From Acidobacteriaceae bacterium (GTDB taxonomy: Bacteria > Acidobacteriota > Terriglobia > Terriglobales > Acidobacteriaceae), in the NCBI GenBank assembly GCA_003165855.1, contig PMXH01000423.1, positions 1 through 6,103 on the forward strand: a stretch of 6,103 nt of DNA, read 5' to 3'. The first letter of the stretch is position 1. Each line of letters begins with the position of its first letter. Made by a program: the position numbers and the translations under genes. Of this stretch, positions 1 through 6,103 are shown one piece after another. The notes beneath the pieces are model-generated. The model was not told the origin of the DNA, did not search any database, and worked only from the letters and a program-made list of their open reading frames with translations.

Positions 1-2669
1 GCGTTGTAGTTGGACTTGCCGGTGGAATTTTCATTCATTATGTAAAACGTTGCCCCGGTGGGACCGTTTCCATAGACATCCGGAACCGCGTCGTAGCCGG
101 GAATGCAGCCTGGCCCGCCCGCTGGGTAACATGGAAATGTATTCGCGCCTACCGTGTACGAACTCGCTTGGGCAAAGGCGATATCCGTGGCCGTGATGGT
201 TGCCTGCCCGGGCTGGTTGATGTCGAAGAAGCGCCACAAACGATGACCCTGCGAGCCCACATAGCTTAACTGCAGCATGGCGTGGCTGCTGAGCTGTTGC
301 TGGATATTGAGGTTGTAGTTCTCCATGTAAGGTGTCTTAATATTGCGATCGAAGGCGAAGACGTCGCACTCATAGCTGCACGTCGATTCGTCCCCATATA
401 ACGGCTGGCCGAAACCGATCTGCCCGCCAATTGCGCCTGCCGAGTTAATCGGGGACGGTCCAACCGGATTGTAAGCCGGGCCCGGGTCGAAGAATGGCGG
501 GTACGGAAGGTGGCCCAGCACCATGTCCTGCGAAAAGGCGTCAAAGAACAGGCCAAACCCCGCACGGACTACCGTTTTCCCCTTTCCGTTCACATCCCAA
601 GCCGCGCTCACGCGGGGGGCAAAGTCCTTTTTGTCGGGGTTATACAAGCTGCTCAATCCTGGCTGACCGACCTGGGTCAGCGTGAATGTTTGCGCCACAG
701 GATCAAGCGCGGTGATGTTGCTCAGAAGGTTGTTCTTCTCCTTCACCACGCCGAAATAATCCCAGCGTAAGCCATAGTTGAAGGTCAGGGTCGAGGTTGC
801 TCGAAAACTGTCCTGGACGAAGAAACCGAAATTGTTTTCGAAAGTGTGCCGAGTCGAATTGCCGGCGTATTGGAATCCGCCATCGACAAAGCCCGCGAGG
901 AAATCCTGAAGGCCGGTGTTGTTAGGGTCGGCTCCTCCACCGGAGAAACTCAACCTTCCTCGGAAATACTTGTCGAAATACTGCTGCACTGAAGTGCGGT
1001 GGAAGTCCACCCCAAATTTGAAGTCGTGCTTGTTGATCTTCCAGCCGAAGTTGTCGATGATCTGATTGTTCGTATCAAATCGGTGACGCGGGTCGCTATT
1101 GTTCGCGCCCAATTGGGAAACGCCGCTGACGAGGATAATCGGAAGTCCGGAATCGAATGTTCCACCGTTGCACTGGGCGGTGCTGGCGGCGGCGCAGAGT
1201 CCGATCGAGCTAGGATGGAAATTCTGATCTCCGGGGAAGAATCCTTCGGCGAAGCGGTTCCATCCGTACCGCAGTTCATTCACTTTGTTTGATCCGATGG
1301 TGCGCGTATAGGAAAGCGAGACCAGCTGCACTCTCGTCGGGGTGTAGGTGTTGAAACCCGGCAACTGACCTCCGCTGGCCGTAAGCTCAAGCGGGAAGGA
1401 CTGGACGCTGTCACCAAAAAAATAGCGGCCGGTAAGGATGTTATTGGGGTTGAAGCTATGGTCGATCTTGGCGATAAAGCTCGTCAGTTTGTTGAACGAA
1501 GGCGACACGACCGAGGCGGTCCCATTGGTGGACACGACTCCCGGATTCGGGTCTGACAGATTGGGTGCTGGCCACGGGTGCTGGGCAAGCAAGGCTGGAA
1601 TTACCCCAGACGGGTCCGTGGAGTCGCTGGGACTGAGAGATCCATCCGCGGCGGTCCCCGTAGGCACAGACGCTTGAGTCACCACGCCCACTGGCTCCTC
1701 CTGCCCTTCGTAATCCAGATAGAAGAAGGTCCTGTCTTTCACGATCGGTCCGCCCAACGAGGCGCCGTATTGATTGTTATGGAAGGGTGCTTTGGGGTTC
1801 GAGACCAGCTGCCCCGTACCGGGGTTCACTATTTTCGTCGGATTGAAGTAGTTACGCGCGTCGAGTGCATTATTGCGGAAGTAATCGGCGGCCGAACCGT
1901 GCAGGGTGTTCGTCCCGCTCTTGGTCACGATGTTAACCACCGCGCCAGCATTACGACCGTATTCCGGTGCGAAGTTTGACAGCACGTTCACTTCGGCGAC
2001 GGCGTCGATAGGTAGAATCGTCGAAGGCGTTCCGAACACGCCGGCTTGGTTGATTGCCGGGTCGTTGCGGTAGCCGTCGTTCATGTCGGTGCCATCGAGC
2101 AGGTAATTGTTGGACCGACCACGCGCGCCGTTCATCGAGAATTCTCCGAAAGAGCCGGGAGAGTCGGAAATCTGGTCGGGAGAACCAGCGACGCCAGGGT
2201 TCATGTAGATTAACTTGGTGTAGTCGCGGCCGTTGACCGGCATGTTCTCGACCGTCTGGGCTGTGAGCACGCCGCCCAAAGTATTGGTGGTCGTTTCCAC
2301 CAGCGGCAACTGATCCGCAGAAACCTCAACCTTCGTCGATACCTGACCCGGCTTCATCGCCGCGTCCACGCGGCGCTCGCCGGCTACGTCTACCGTTACG
2401 CCGGTGGTTACAAAGGTCTGAAAACCGGCTTGCGAGATCGTTACCGTGTAGGTGCCGATCGGCAGTTCTGGGAGGGCGTAGCTGCCGTTGGCGCTGGTCT
2501 CGGTGGTGCGCTCCAACCCCGTACCCACGTTCTTCACGGTCACCTTGGCGCCGGCGACCACTGCGCCTTGAGCGTCGGTTACTGAGCCGAGAATCGTGCC
2601 ACGGAAGGTCTGTGCCGAAAGGCTTACTGCGGCCAAAAGCACAAACGCCAGGATGATGCGCGCTCTCAT
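1..2669 (-). CDS. Oar-like TonB-dependent receptor with N-terminal carboxypeptidase-regulatory-like domain (partial, C-terminus outside window)
   Basis: Outer-membrane receptor of the Oar-like TonB-dependent family. Such proteins are thought to import large or scarce substrates using TonB energy; the substrate here is unknown. The frame is open for 889 codons from the ATG to the window edge, with no stop or frameshift. Residues 1-20 form a signal peptide (MRARIILAFVLLAAVSLSAQ). Residues about 22-106 are a CarboxypepD_reg-like beta-sandwich (GTILGSVTDAQGAVVAGAKV, then GSYALPELPIGTYTVTI). Residues about 125-260 look like the plug, with NMPVNGRDY, MNGARGRSNNYLLDGTDMND and EYGRNAGAVVNIVTKSGTN. 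The rest alternates aromatic and polar residues as in a 22-strand barrel (NNFGFFVQDSFRATSTLTFN, then GLRWDYFG). The visible end, STGKSNYNA, matches a motif common late in these receptors. The family usually runs about 1000-1250 residues, so some hundreds are probably missing. All six visible cysteines fall in three close pairs (492/500, 764/768, 847/855). The start is set by an AAGGAG five bases upstream. The gene follows a 327-base gap with its own promoter candidate. The family call is firm; the role is inferred. Confidence 0.95.
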   Translation of the reverse strand, partial: MRARIILAFVLLAAVSLSAQTFRGTILGSVTDAQGAVVAGAKVTVKNVGTGLERTTETSANGSYALPELPIGTYTVTISQAGFQTFVTTGVTVDVAGERRVDAAMKPGQVSTKVEVSADQLPLVETTTNTLGGVLTAQTVENMPVNGRDYTKLIYMNPGVAGSPDQISDSPGSFGEFSMNGARGRSNNYLLDGTDMNDGYRNDPAINQAGVFGTPSTILPIDAVAEVNVLSNFAPEYGRNAGAVVNIVTKSGTNTLHGSAADYFRNNALDARNYFNPTKIVNPGTGQLVSNPKAPFHNNQYGASLGGPIVKDRTFFYLDYEGQEEPVGVVTQASVPTGTAADGSLSPSDSTDPSGVIPALLAQHPWPAPNLSDPNPGVVSTNGTASVVSPSFNKLTSFIAKIDHSFNPNNILTGRYFFGDSVQSFPLELTASGGQLPGFNTYTPTRVQLVSLSYTRTIGSNKVNELRYGWNRFAEGFFPGDQNFHPSSIGLCAAASTAQCNGGTFDSGLPIILVSGVSQLGANNSDPRHRFDTNNQIIDNFGWKINKHDFKFGVDFHRTSVQQYFDKYFRGRLSFSGGGADPNNTGLQDFLAGFVDGGFQYAGNSTRHTFENNFGFFVQDSFRATSTLTFNYGLRWDYFGVVKEKNNLLSNITALDPVAQTFTLTQVGQPGLSSLYNPDKKDFAPRVSAAWDVNGKGKTVVRAGFGLFFDAFSQDMVLGHLPYPPFFDPGPAYNPVGPSPINSAGAIGGQIGFGQPLYGDESTCSYECDVFAFDRNIKTPYMENYNLNIQQQLSSHAMLQLSYVGSQGHRLWRFFDINQPGQATITATDIAFAQASSYTVGANTFPCYPAGGPGCIPGYDAVPDVYGNGPTGATFYIMNENSTGKSNYN

Positions 2670-2674
2670 AGAGT

Positions 2675-2680
2675 CTCCTT
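2675..2680 (-). promoter_or_regulatory. Shine-Dalgarno of the TonB-dependent receptor gene
   Basis: On the minus strand AAGGAG stands five bases (ACTCT) before the ATG at 2669. It is a near-perfect match to the 16S rRNA tail and fixes the start, which is directly followed by a good signal peptide. Confidence 0.85.
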
Positions 2681-2702
2681 CAAGCTGATATCGTTTTTAG
2701 GG

Positions 2703-2746
2703 GGAGTGACGTCCGGTGCGGCAGGCCAGGCTTTCCGGCCCACTCC
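2703..2746 (-). other. GC-rich foldable element in the leader of the receptor gene
   Basis: GGAGTG (2703-2708) is perfectly complementary to CACTCC (2741-2746). Directly inside the second arm, GGCC at 2737-2740 can pair with GGCC at 2724-2727, or CCGG at 2735-2738 with CCGG at 2713-2716. The result would be an imperfect stem ending about 23 bases before the Shine-Dalgarno. No T-run follows in the minus-strand direction (CCCCTAAAAACG comes next), so it is not an intrinsic terminator. It could be a stabilising or regulatory 5' leader structure, or chance folding of GC-rich DNA. It matches no riboswitch class that I recognise. Confidence 0.3.
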
Positions 2747-2754
2747 TGCGAGGC

Positions 2755-2770
2755 ATGCAATTCCTTGCAT
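2755..2770. repeat. Perfect 6-base inverted repeat, ATGCAA-TTCC-TTGCAT
   Basis: The two six-base arms are exactly complementary around a four-base centre, and the bases flanking the arms do not extend the match. The dyad lies about 30-45 bases downstream of the predicted transcription start of the receptor gene. That position would suit an operator for a dimeric repressor or a small RNA hairpin. Six-base dyads also arise by chance, so function is unproven. Confidence 0.35.
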
Positions 2771-2806
2771 ACTAACAAGATGCAGCGCCCCGACCGCCCA
2801 CAGCAC

Positions 2807-2834
2807 ATTATCGAAACCTTATCCCAAGAGTCAA
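2807..2834 (-). promoter_or_regulatory. Sigma70-type promoter candidate for the receptor gene
   Basis: On the minus strand TTGACT (2829-2834) is followed after 16 bases by GATAAT (2807-2812). Each hexamer differs from consensus at one base, and the spacing is within the normal range. Transcription would start near 2800, giving a leader of roughly 130 bases before the ATG at 2669. It is the best promoter match I found in the gap upstream of the gene and supports transcription separate from the upstream pair. Confidence 0.6.
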
Positions 2835-2996
2835 CCATTGAGTTCTGATCCAGGCGATAGATTTTACGAATACGGCCGCCCCAAGGTTGCGGGGCGAGGA
2901 GGTGAAGCCGTACTCACTCGCTTTACCCAGGCAGCAAGACAAACGGATAGGTCAGGAAGATGGAGGATTTGGCAGAATTGGCCTAGGAGACTGGAC

Positions 2997-4673
2997 TTAG
3001 AACGTGATGGCGACGCCGCCGCGGACGGAGCGGGCAGACTGGACAAGATAGACGGTCTGGCCGTCCTGGCCCATCACCGGAACATAGCCTTGTGCCAGCA
3101 GGTTCCGCAGGTCGACGAGCATTTCCATGTGGGCGGGAAGGAATCCCATGGTCGGGATGTGCTGGCGGATGAAGAGATTCAAGAAAGGATCGCTCTGTCC
3201 CGGAGAGGAGTTGAACATATCCACCGGAGTCAACGCTGAACCGTTCACCCAGCGGTAGGACGCGATCCACTGCGTGTGAGTGCTGTGCACGGTGCCGCTG
3301 AGCTTGACGGCCAGGGCCTGACGGCGCTGGGTGGTGATCCACTGCTGAGCGTCTTGAATCTCGACGTCAGGCTTGGCCAAGTCAAGCACGCCGCCGTAGG
3401 CATAATCGAGCGTTGCGGTGAGATCGGAAGAAAGCTTGCGCTGGAGTACGACGCGCAGACCAGGCGCGTTCAGGGTATCGCCAGCATAAGTAAAGGTACC
3501 CGAATAGACGTCGGGCAGCAGGAATCCGCCGGCTGCCGTAACCTCACCCGTGCCGATCAACGCGGTGTTGTCCACGTGATCGCTGAATACCGCGACTTGC
3601 ACATTGTTCTTGCCGATGCGCCGGGAGACATTCAACTCCTCATGGCGGGCGCGTTCGAGCCGGGTAACGAAATTGGCCAGACTGACGCGAGGATCGGCTT
3701 CACTAAGGTCGGCCGGCGCCGAATCGAAACCCTTCTCGTCGCGCGTGTTGGGCAACGATGTGGCATATTCGTAACCCACGACCGTGTTCGGGGAGAGGTG
3801 CAGGTCAACGGCGGCGTGGGGCCGGAATGCGGTCACGCGTCCGAGGAATTGGATGGCCTGCAGGTCGCTGCCGAACTTCAATTCCAGCACGTCGTCAATG
3901 GCGAAGTCGTCTGCCGCAGAAAGCGCCATAGCCTGTAGCGAGGCATTGTGCAGATTCGGATCGGAGGGCGCGAAACGGCGCATCGTCACCGCCATCGATG
4001 GACCGGAACCATCCGGCGAACGGTGCGAGTACGTCGCGCGCAGAACGGCGGCAGGAATGGAGTCCCCGTATCCAACGTTCCCACTCAGCCCGACGCGGGA
4101 CGCGGAAAAGATGGAGCGCTCCACGGAAAAACCGGTACTCATGTCTGAACCGCTGCCATAGCCCTCGGCAGCGGAACCAGCTAGAAAAGAGAGGCTGCCC
4201 TGCAAGCTGCGATCCTGCTTTTCAGCGCTCGTTGCCGGATCGTCGAGCACGCGCAGAACGGGACGATTCGCCACCGAACGCAAGGTCCACTTCCAGTCAT
4301 CATCATCGGCGGTTCCACGCAGTGGACCGACGCGCATGGCGTTCAGCAGCGTGTTCAGAGTGACGTTCAGGTGAACGCTAGTGCCCGGATGCAAACCAAC
4401 TTTATCGCGTAAGGCAGGCAGAAACGAAGGAGCCGAGACTTTGACCGTGTAGATTCCTGGCAGCAGATCCATGGCGGAGTAGAACCCGGCGCCATCGGTG
4501 AATACAGTGAAGGTGCGCGCTGCCGTGCCAATAATCTCCACTACCGCGCCCATCTGGGGGATGCCCGAGGCATCGCGCACGTATCCCGAGATCGCGCCGG
4601 GGCGTTCTGCGGCCAACGCAGGAAGCGACAACGCGACGATCACTGCCCAAGATCCGAGCTGGCGAAGCTTCAC
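2997..4673 (-). CDS. Secreted carboxypeptidase-regulatory-like domain protein with probable outer-membrane beta-barrel
   Basis: Predicted envelope protein of 558 residues, function unknown. Residues 1-21 are a classic signal peptide (basic MKLRQ, hydrophobic AVIVALSLPALA, cleavage likely after ALA). Residues about 27-106 resemble the CarboxypepD_reg beta-sandwich (GAISGYVRDASGIPQMGAVV, then GFYSAMDLLPGIYTVKV). An acidic-aromatic linker, DDDDWKW, sits at 123-129, just before RSVANRPVLRVLDD. From about 155 to the end, short alternating stretches rich in G, S, Y and F look like barrel strands. The chain ends in phenylalanine (RSVRGGVAITF), as outer-membrane barrels typically do. I see no plug motif and no cysteine, and the length is about half that of a full Oar-like receptor. 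The GTG start is preferred because it gives the compact signal peptide and has GGGGGTT upstream; an in-frame TTG at 4694 would add seven residues and lacks a Shine-Dalgarno. The gene starts 29 bases after the GWxTD gene stops, so the two are probably cotranscribed. Domain call is good; the barrel is inferred. Confidence 0.85.
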   Translation of the reverse strand: MKLRQLGSWAVIVALSLPALAAERPGAISGYVRDASGIPQMGAVVEIIGTAARTFTVFTDGAGFYSAMDLLPGIYTVKVSAPSFLPALRDKVGLHPGTSVHLNVTLNTLLNAMRVGPLRGTADDDDWKWTLRSVANRPVLRVLDDPATSAEKQDRSLQGSLSFLAGSAAEGYGSGSDMSTGFSVERSIFSASRVGLSGNVGYGDSIPAAVLRATYSHRSPDGSGPSMAVTMRRFAPSDPNLHNASLQAMALSAADDFAIDDVLELKFGSDLQAIQFLGRVTAFRPHAAVDLHLSPNTVVGYEYATSLPNTRDEKGFDSAPADLSEADPRVSLANFVTRLERARHEELNVSRRIGKNNVQVAVFSDHVDNTALIGTGEVTAAGGFLLPDVYSGTFTYAGDTLNAPGLRVVLQRKLSSDLTATLDYAYGGVLDLAKPDVEIQDAQQWITTQRRQALAVKLSGTVHSTHTQWIASYRWVNGSALTPVDMFNSSPGQSDPFLNLFIRQHIPTMGFLPAHMEMLVDLRNLLAQGYVPVMGQDGQTVYLVQSARSVRGGVAITF

Positions 4674-4683
4674 TCCAACCCCC
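4671..4683 (-). promoter_or_regulatory. GTG start with GGGGGTT ribosome binding site, deciding the start of the barrel gene
   Basis: On the minus strand GGGGG (4679-4683) is followed by TTGGA and then GTG (4673-4671). GGGGGT differs by one base from the ideal GGAGGT, and the five-base spacing is workable. The alternative TTG at 4694 is preceded by GTAACGGCCTACT, which has no purine-rich site. The GTG also places the signal peptide at the exact N-terminus. Confidence 0.6.
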
Positions 4684-4702
4684 GGGAGAATCAAGTAGGC
4701 CG

Positions 4703-6103
4703 TTACTCTACAGCAAACGTCGCTGAAGGATCAACAGTCTGCTTGGAGACATTGTCGTTCACTTTGATTTCGATCCGATACGTACCTGGCGGCAGGTTGG
4801 CCGAGGCAATCGATTTCTGCAGCGTCACCTGTTCGCCGACGTTACCCATGGTCTCGGTGGATTCCATCTTCTGAACCACTGGTTTGTTGGTCGCAATGTT
4901 AACGATGTCAAACTCGAACGTCGCCGAAGGCTTGTGCGTCTTCTCGTCGACGCCCAGATTATAGACTTGCATCCAGAAGTTTACCTTCTGGTCTTTGGTC
5001 CGTTTGAAGAGCGCGGGCTTGCCATCCGCCGGGGCCACGCGGGGCCGAACTTTGGTGAGTCCAATCACGAAATTGCCGGTGCTCACATCCTTGGTGGGGA
5101 CCGCTTCCATCTGGTCAGCCACGATCAGTGACGAGGTCGAGAGCTTGTCGTCGGCATACTCGGGCACCACAATGCCGCGGCTCCACAGGCCTTTGCGGTC
5201 GCCGTTGACGTCCTTCACCGCAATCTCGATCTTGTAACGTCCTGGACGGAGCGGCAGCGCTTTCCAATAGACCGACGAATTCTCCGCCGTGCGCGGCAGC
5301 AATTCCGCCGGCACATCCACCTGAGCCGTGTCTTCGAAGGTCTGCACCACACGTCCGGTCAACGTCGTTACCCGGCCAAAAATATTCACCGTGCCGCGCT
5401 GCACGCCATCTTTATTGGCGAAGGTAATGTCGCGATACTTCATCTGGACGGTAATCGGCACCAGAACCGTGTCCCCAGTGACCTTCACAAAATCCGATCG
5501 CACATCGAAGGGCATCAGGTTCGTGATGAGCTTGGTGTTAACGATTTCTTCCAGATCCTTGAACTTGACCGGCGGAGGCGCCTGCAACTTCGCGTACTGC
5601 TCCAATCGGTCGAACTCCTTGGTCTGGAGGTCGGAGCTCATCGGGCCAGCTCCCAGTTGCTCCATACCCCCAGTGAAGCGGCTCGCCTTGCTCGCCATAC
5701 CCATCTGCTCGTAGAGCGTTAGGCCAGCGTTGGGAGTGTATTTCAAAGCGTCCTTCTCAGAACGGTCCAGCGTCATGTGGTAATCGCCGCACATGCAGGT
5801 ATCGACGAACTCCATGATAATTTCCTGCCCGATGCCTTCGATATAGCGATAGCGCCAAGTTTCGAAGGGGAAGGTCGAGGTCTCGCCGCCGCCCTCTTCC
5901 ATGGGCCGTTCGTAAGACCCGCCGGAGGGATGCGAATCGATTTCGTCAGCCGGACCGTACATGATGTACATGCGGCCGCGATCGGTCTTCCAGCCGGGAA
6001 TTCCGGCGGCAAAATGCTCGTTTGCGTAGGCGATACGCCGGTAGTGCTCTTCCTTATATTCGTTCTCTTCCGTGTCGGGCGTGGGATCGCGGCGCAGCCA
6101 GAA
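4703..6103 (-). CDS. GWxTD domain-containing protein (partial, N-terminus outside window)
   Basis: The frame is open from the window edge to TAA at 4703, giving 466 visible residues with the true start upstream. An ATG at 5971 lies inside the domain and is not the start: the 44 codons before it read straight into the family signature. Residues 2-31 hold WLRRDPTPDTEENEYKEEHY and RRIAYANEHF. GWKTDRGRMYIMYGPADEI follows, with the defining GWxTD at 37-41. The conserved FETWRYRYIEGIGQEIIMEF segment is at about 80-99, then a CxC pair (103 and 105) in DTCMCGDYHM. Residues about 170-210 are a linker. Two beta-rich regions follow: about 210-300 (GRYKIEIAVKDVNGD near its end) and about 343-466, ending LPPGTYRIEIKVNDNVSKQT then ATFAVE, like an Ig/fibronectin-type sandwich. 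GWxTD proteins occur in Acidobacteriota and Bacteroidota and their biochemical role is not known to me; they usually carry an N-terminal export signal, which would lie outside this window. The gene heads an apparent operon with the barrel gene. Family call is firm; location and function are inferred. Confidence 0.92.
   Translation of the reverse strand, partial: FWLRRDPTPDTEENEYKEEHYRRIAYANEHFAAGIPGWKTDRGRMYIMYGPADEIDSHPSGGSYERPMEEGGGETSTFPFETWRYRYIEGIGQEIIMEFVDTCMCGDYHMTLDRSEKDALKYTPNAGLTLYEQMGMASKASRFTGGMEQLGAGPMSSDLQTKEFDRLEQYAKLQAPPPVKFKDLEEIVNTKLITNLMPFDVRSDFVKVTGDTVLVPITVQMKYRDITFANKDGVQRGTVNIFGRVTTLTGRVVQTFEDTAQVDVPAELLPRTAENSSVYWKALPLRPGRYKIEIAVKDVNGDRKGLWSRGIVVPEYADDKLSTSSLIVADQMEAVPTKDVSTGNFVIGLTKVRPRVAPADGKPALFKRTKDQKVNFWMQVYNLGVDEKTHKPSATFEFDIVNIATNKPVVQKMESTETMGNVGEQVTLQKSIASANLPPGTYRIEIKVNDNVSKQTVDPSATFAVE

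Larger units (their letters stand above)
2670..2996. other. Intergenic region between the regulatory-domain barrel gene and the receptor gene
   Basis: This 327-base gap holds the promoter candidate, dyad, leader stem and Shine-Dalgarno of the receptor gene, all within 2670-2834. The part next to the upstream stop codon (2835-2996) shows no convincing gene, tRNA or repeat. I looked for an intrinsic terminator after the stop at 2997 and found no hairpin followed by a T-run. The nearest foldable stretch (GCGAG/CTCGC arms around 2895-2922) has a bulge and no T-run. Termination is either Rho-dependent or incomplete. A plus-strand open frame that starts at 2706 and runs into the neighbouring gene is not credible. 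Confidence 0.7.

Noticed and set aside
2895..2922. GCGAG/CTCGC hairpin as a terminator for the upstream operon
   Set aside because: The stem is bulged, lies about 75 bases or more after the stop codon, and is not followed by a T-run.
2706..3239. Plus-strand open frame of 177 codons starting in the intergenic region
   Set aside because: It begins with GTG, shows no recognisable protein features, and most of its second half is antisense to the well-supported C-terminus of the barrel gene.
3276..3938. Plus-strand open frame of 220 codons
   Set aside because: It lies wholly antisense to the barrel gene, whose protein has a signal peptide and domain signatures. Such shadows are common in GC-rich genes.
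4671..4694. TTG at 4694 as start of the barrel gene
   Set aside because: It has no Shine-Dalgarno and adds seven residues before an otherwise ideal signal peptide. The GTG at 4673 is better placed, though the TTG cannot be excluded.
5969..5971. ATG at 5971 as the start of the GWxTD gene
   Set aside because: The 44 codons upstream are open to the window edge and encode the conserved FWLRRDPTPDTEEN...GWKTDRGR part of the domain, so this is an internal methionine.
1..6103. CRISPR array, mobile element, tRNA/rRNA, defence system or diversity-generating repeat
   Set aside because: No regularly spaced repeats, transposase or integrase, reverse-transcriptase motif or RNA-gene signature was seen. 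Coding sequence fills most of the window.

Overview
The window carries three protein-coding genes, all on the minus strand and so read from high to low coordinates. The outer two are cut by the window edges. The combination points to an acidobacterium (Acidobacteriota, probably Terriglobia): a GWxTD-domain protein, then a cell-envelope protein with a carboxypeptidase-regulatory-like domain, then a large Oar-like TonB-dependent receptor. Genomes of that group carry many such receptors. The taxonomic call is an inference from protein style and gene neighbourhood, not from a marker gene.

Layout in transcription order: (1) 6103-4703, a GWxTD-domain protein missing its N-terminus. (2) 4673-2997, a secreted, cysteine-free protein with a regulatory-like beta-sandwich followed by a probable outer-membrane beta-barrel. 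It starts 29 bases after gene 1 stops and is very probably in the same operon. Its best start is a GTG, not the upstream in-frame TTG. (3) 2996-2670, a 327-base intergenic region with a good sigma70-type promoter, a GC-rich foldable leader, a short perfect dyad and a strong Shine-Dalgarno. (4) 2669-1, the first 889 residues of an Oar-like TonB-dependent receptor with its C-terminus beyond the window edge.

All three products look like envelope proteins. Genes 2 and 3 have clear signal peptides and the same N-terminal regulatory-like fold. Gene 2 appears to lack the plug domain that gene 3 has. A working picture is an outer-membrane/periplasmic assembly or uptake function, but no substrate can be read from the sequence. 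I found no RNA genes, CRISPR arrays, insertion sequences or recombination sites. The least explained part is the GWxTD plus plug-less barrel pair, whose function I do not know.
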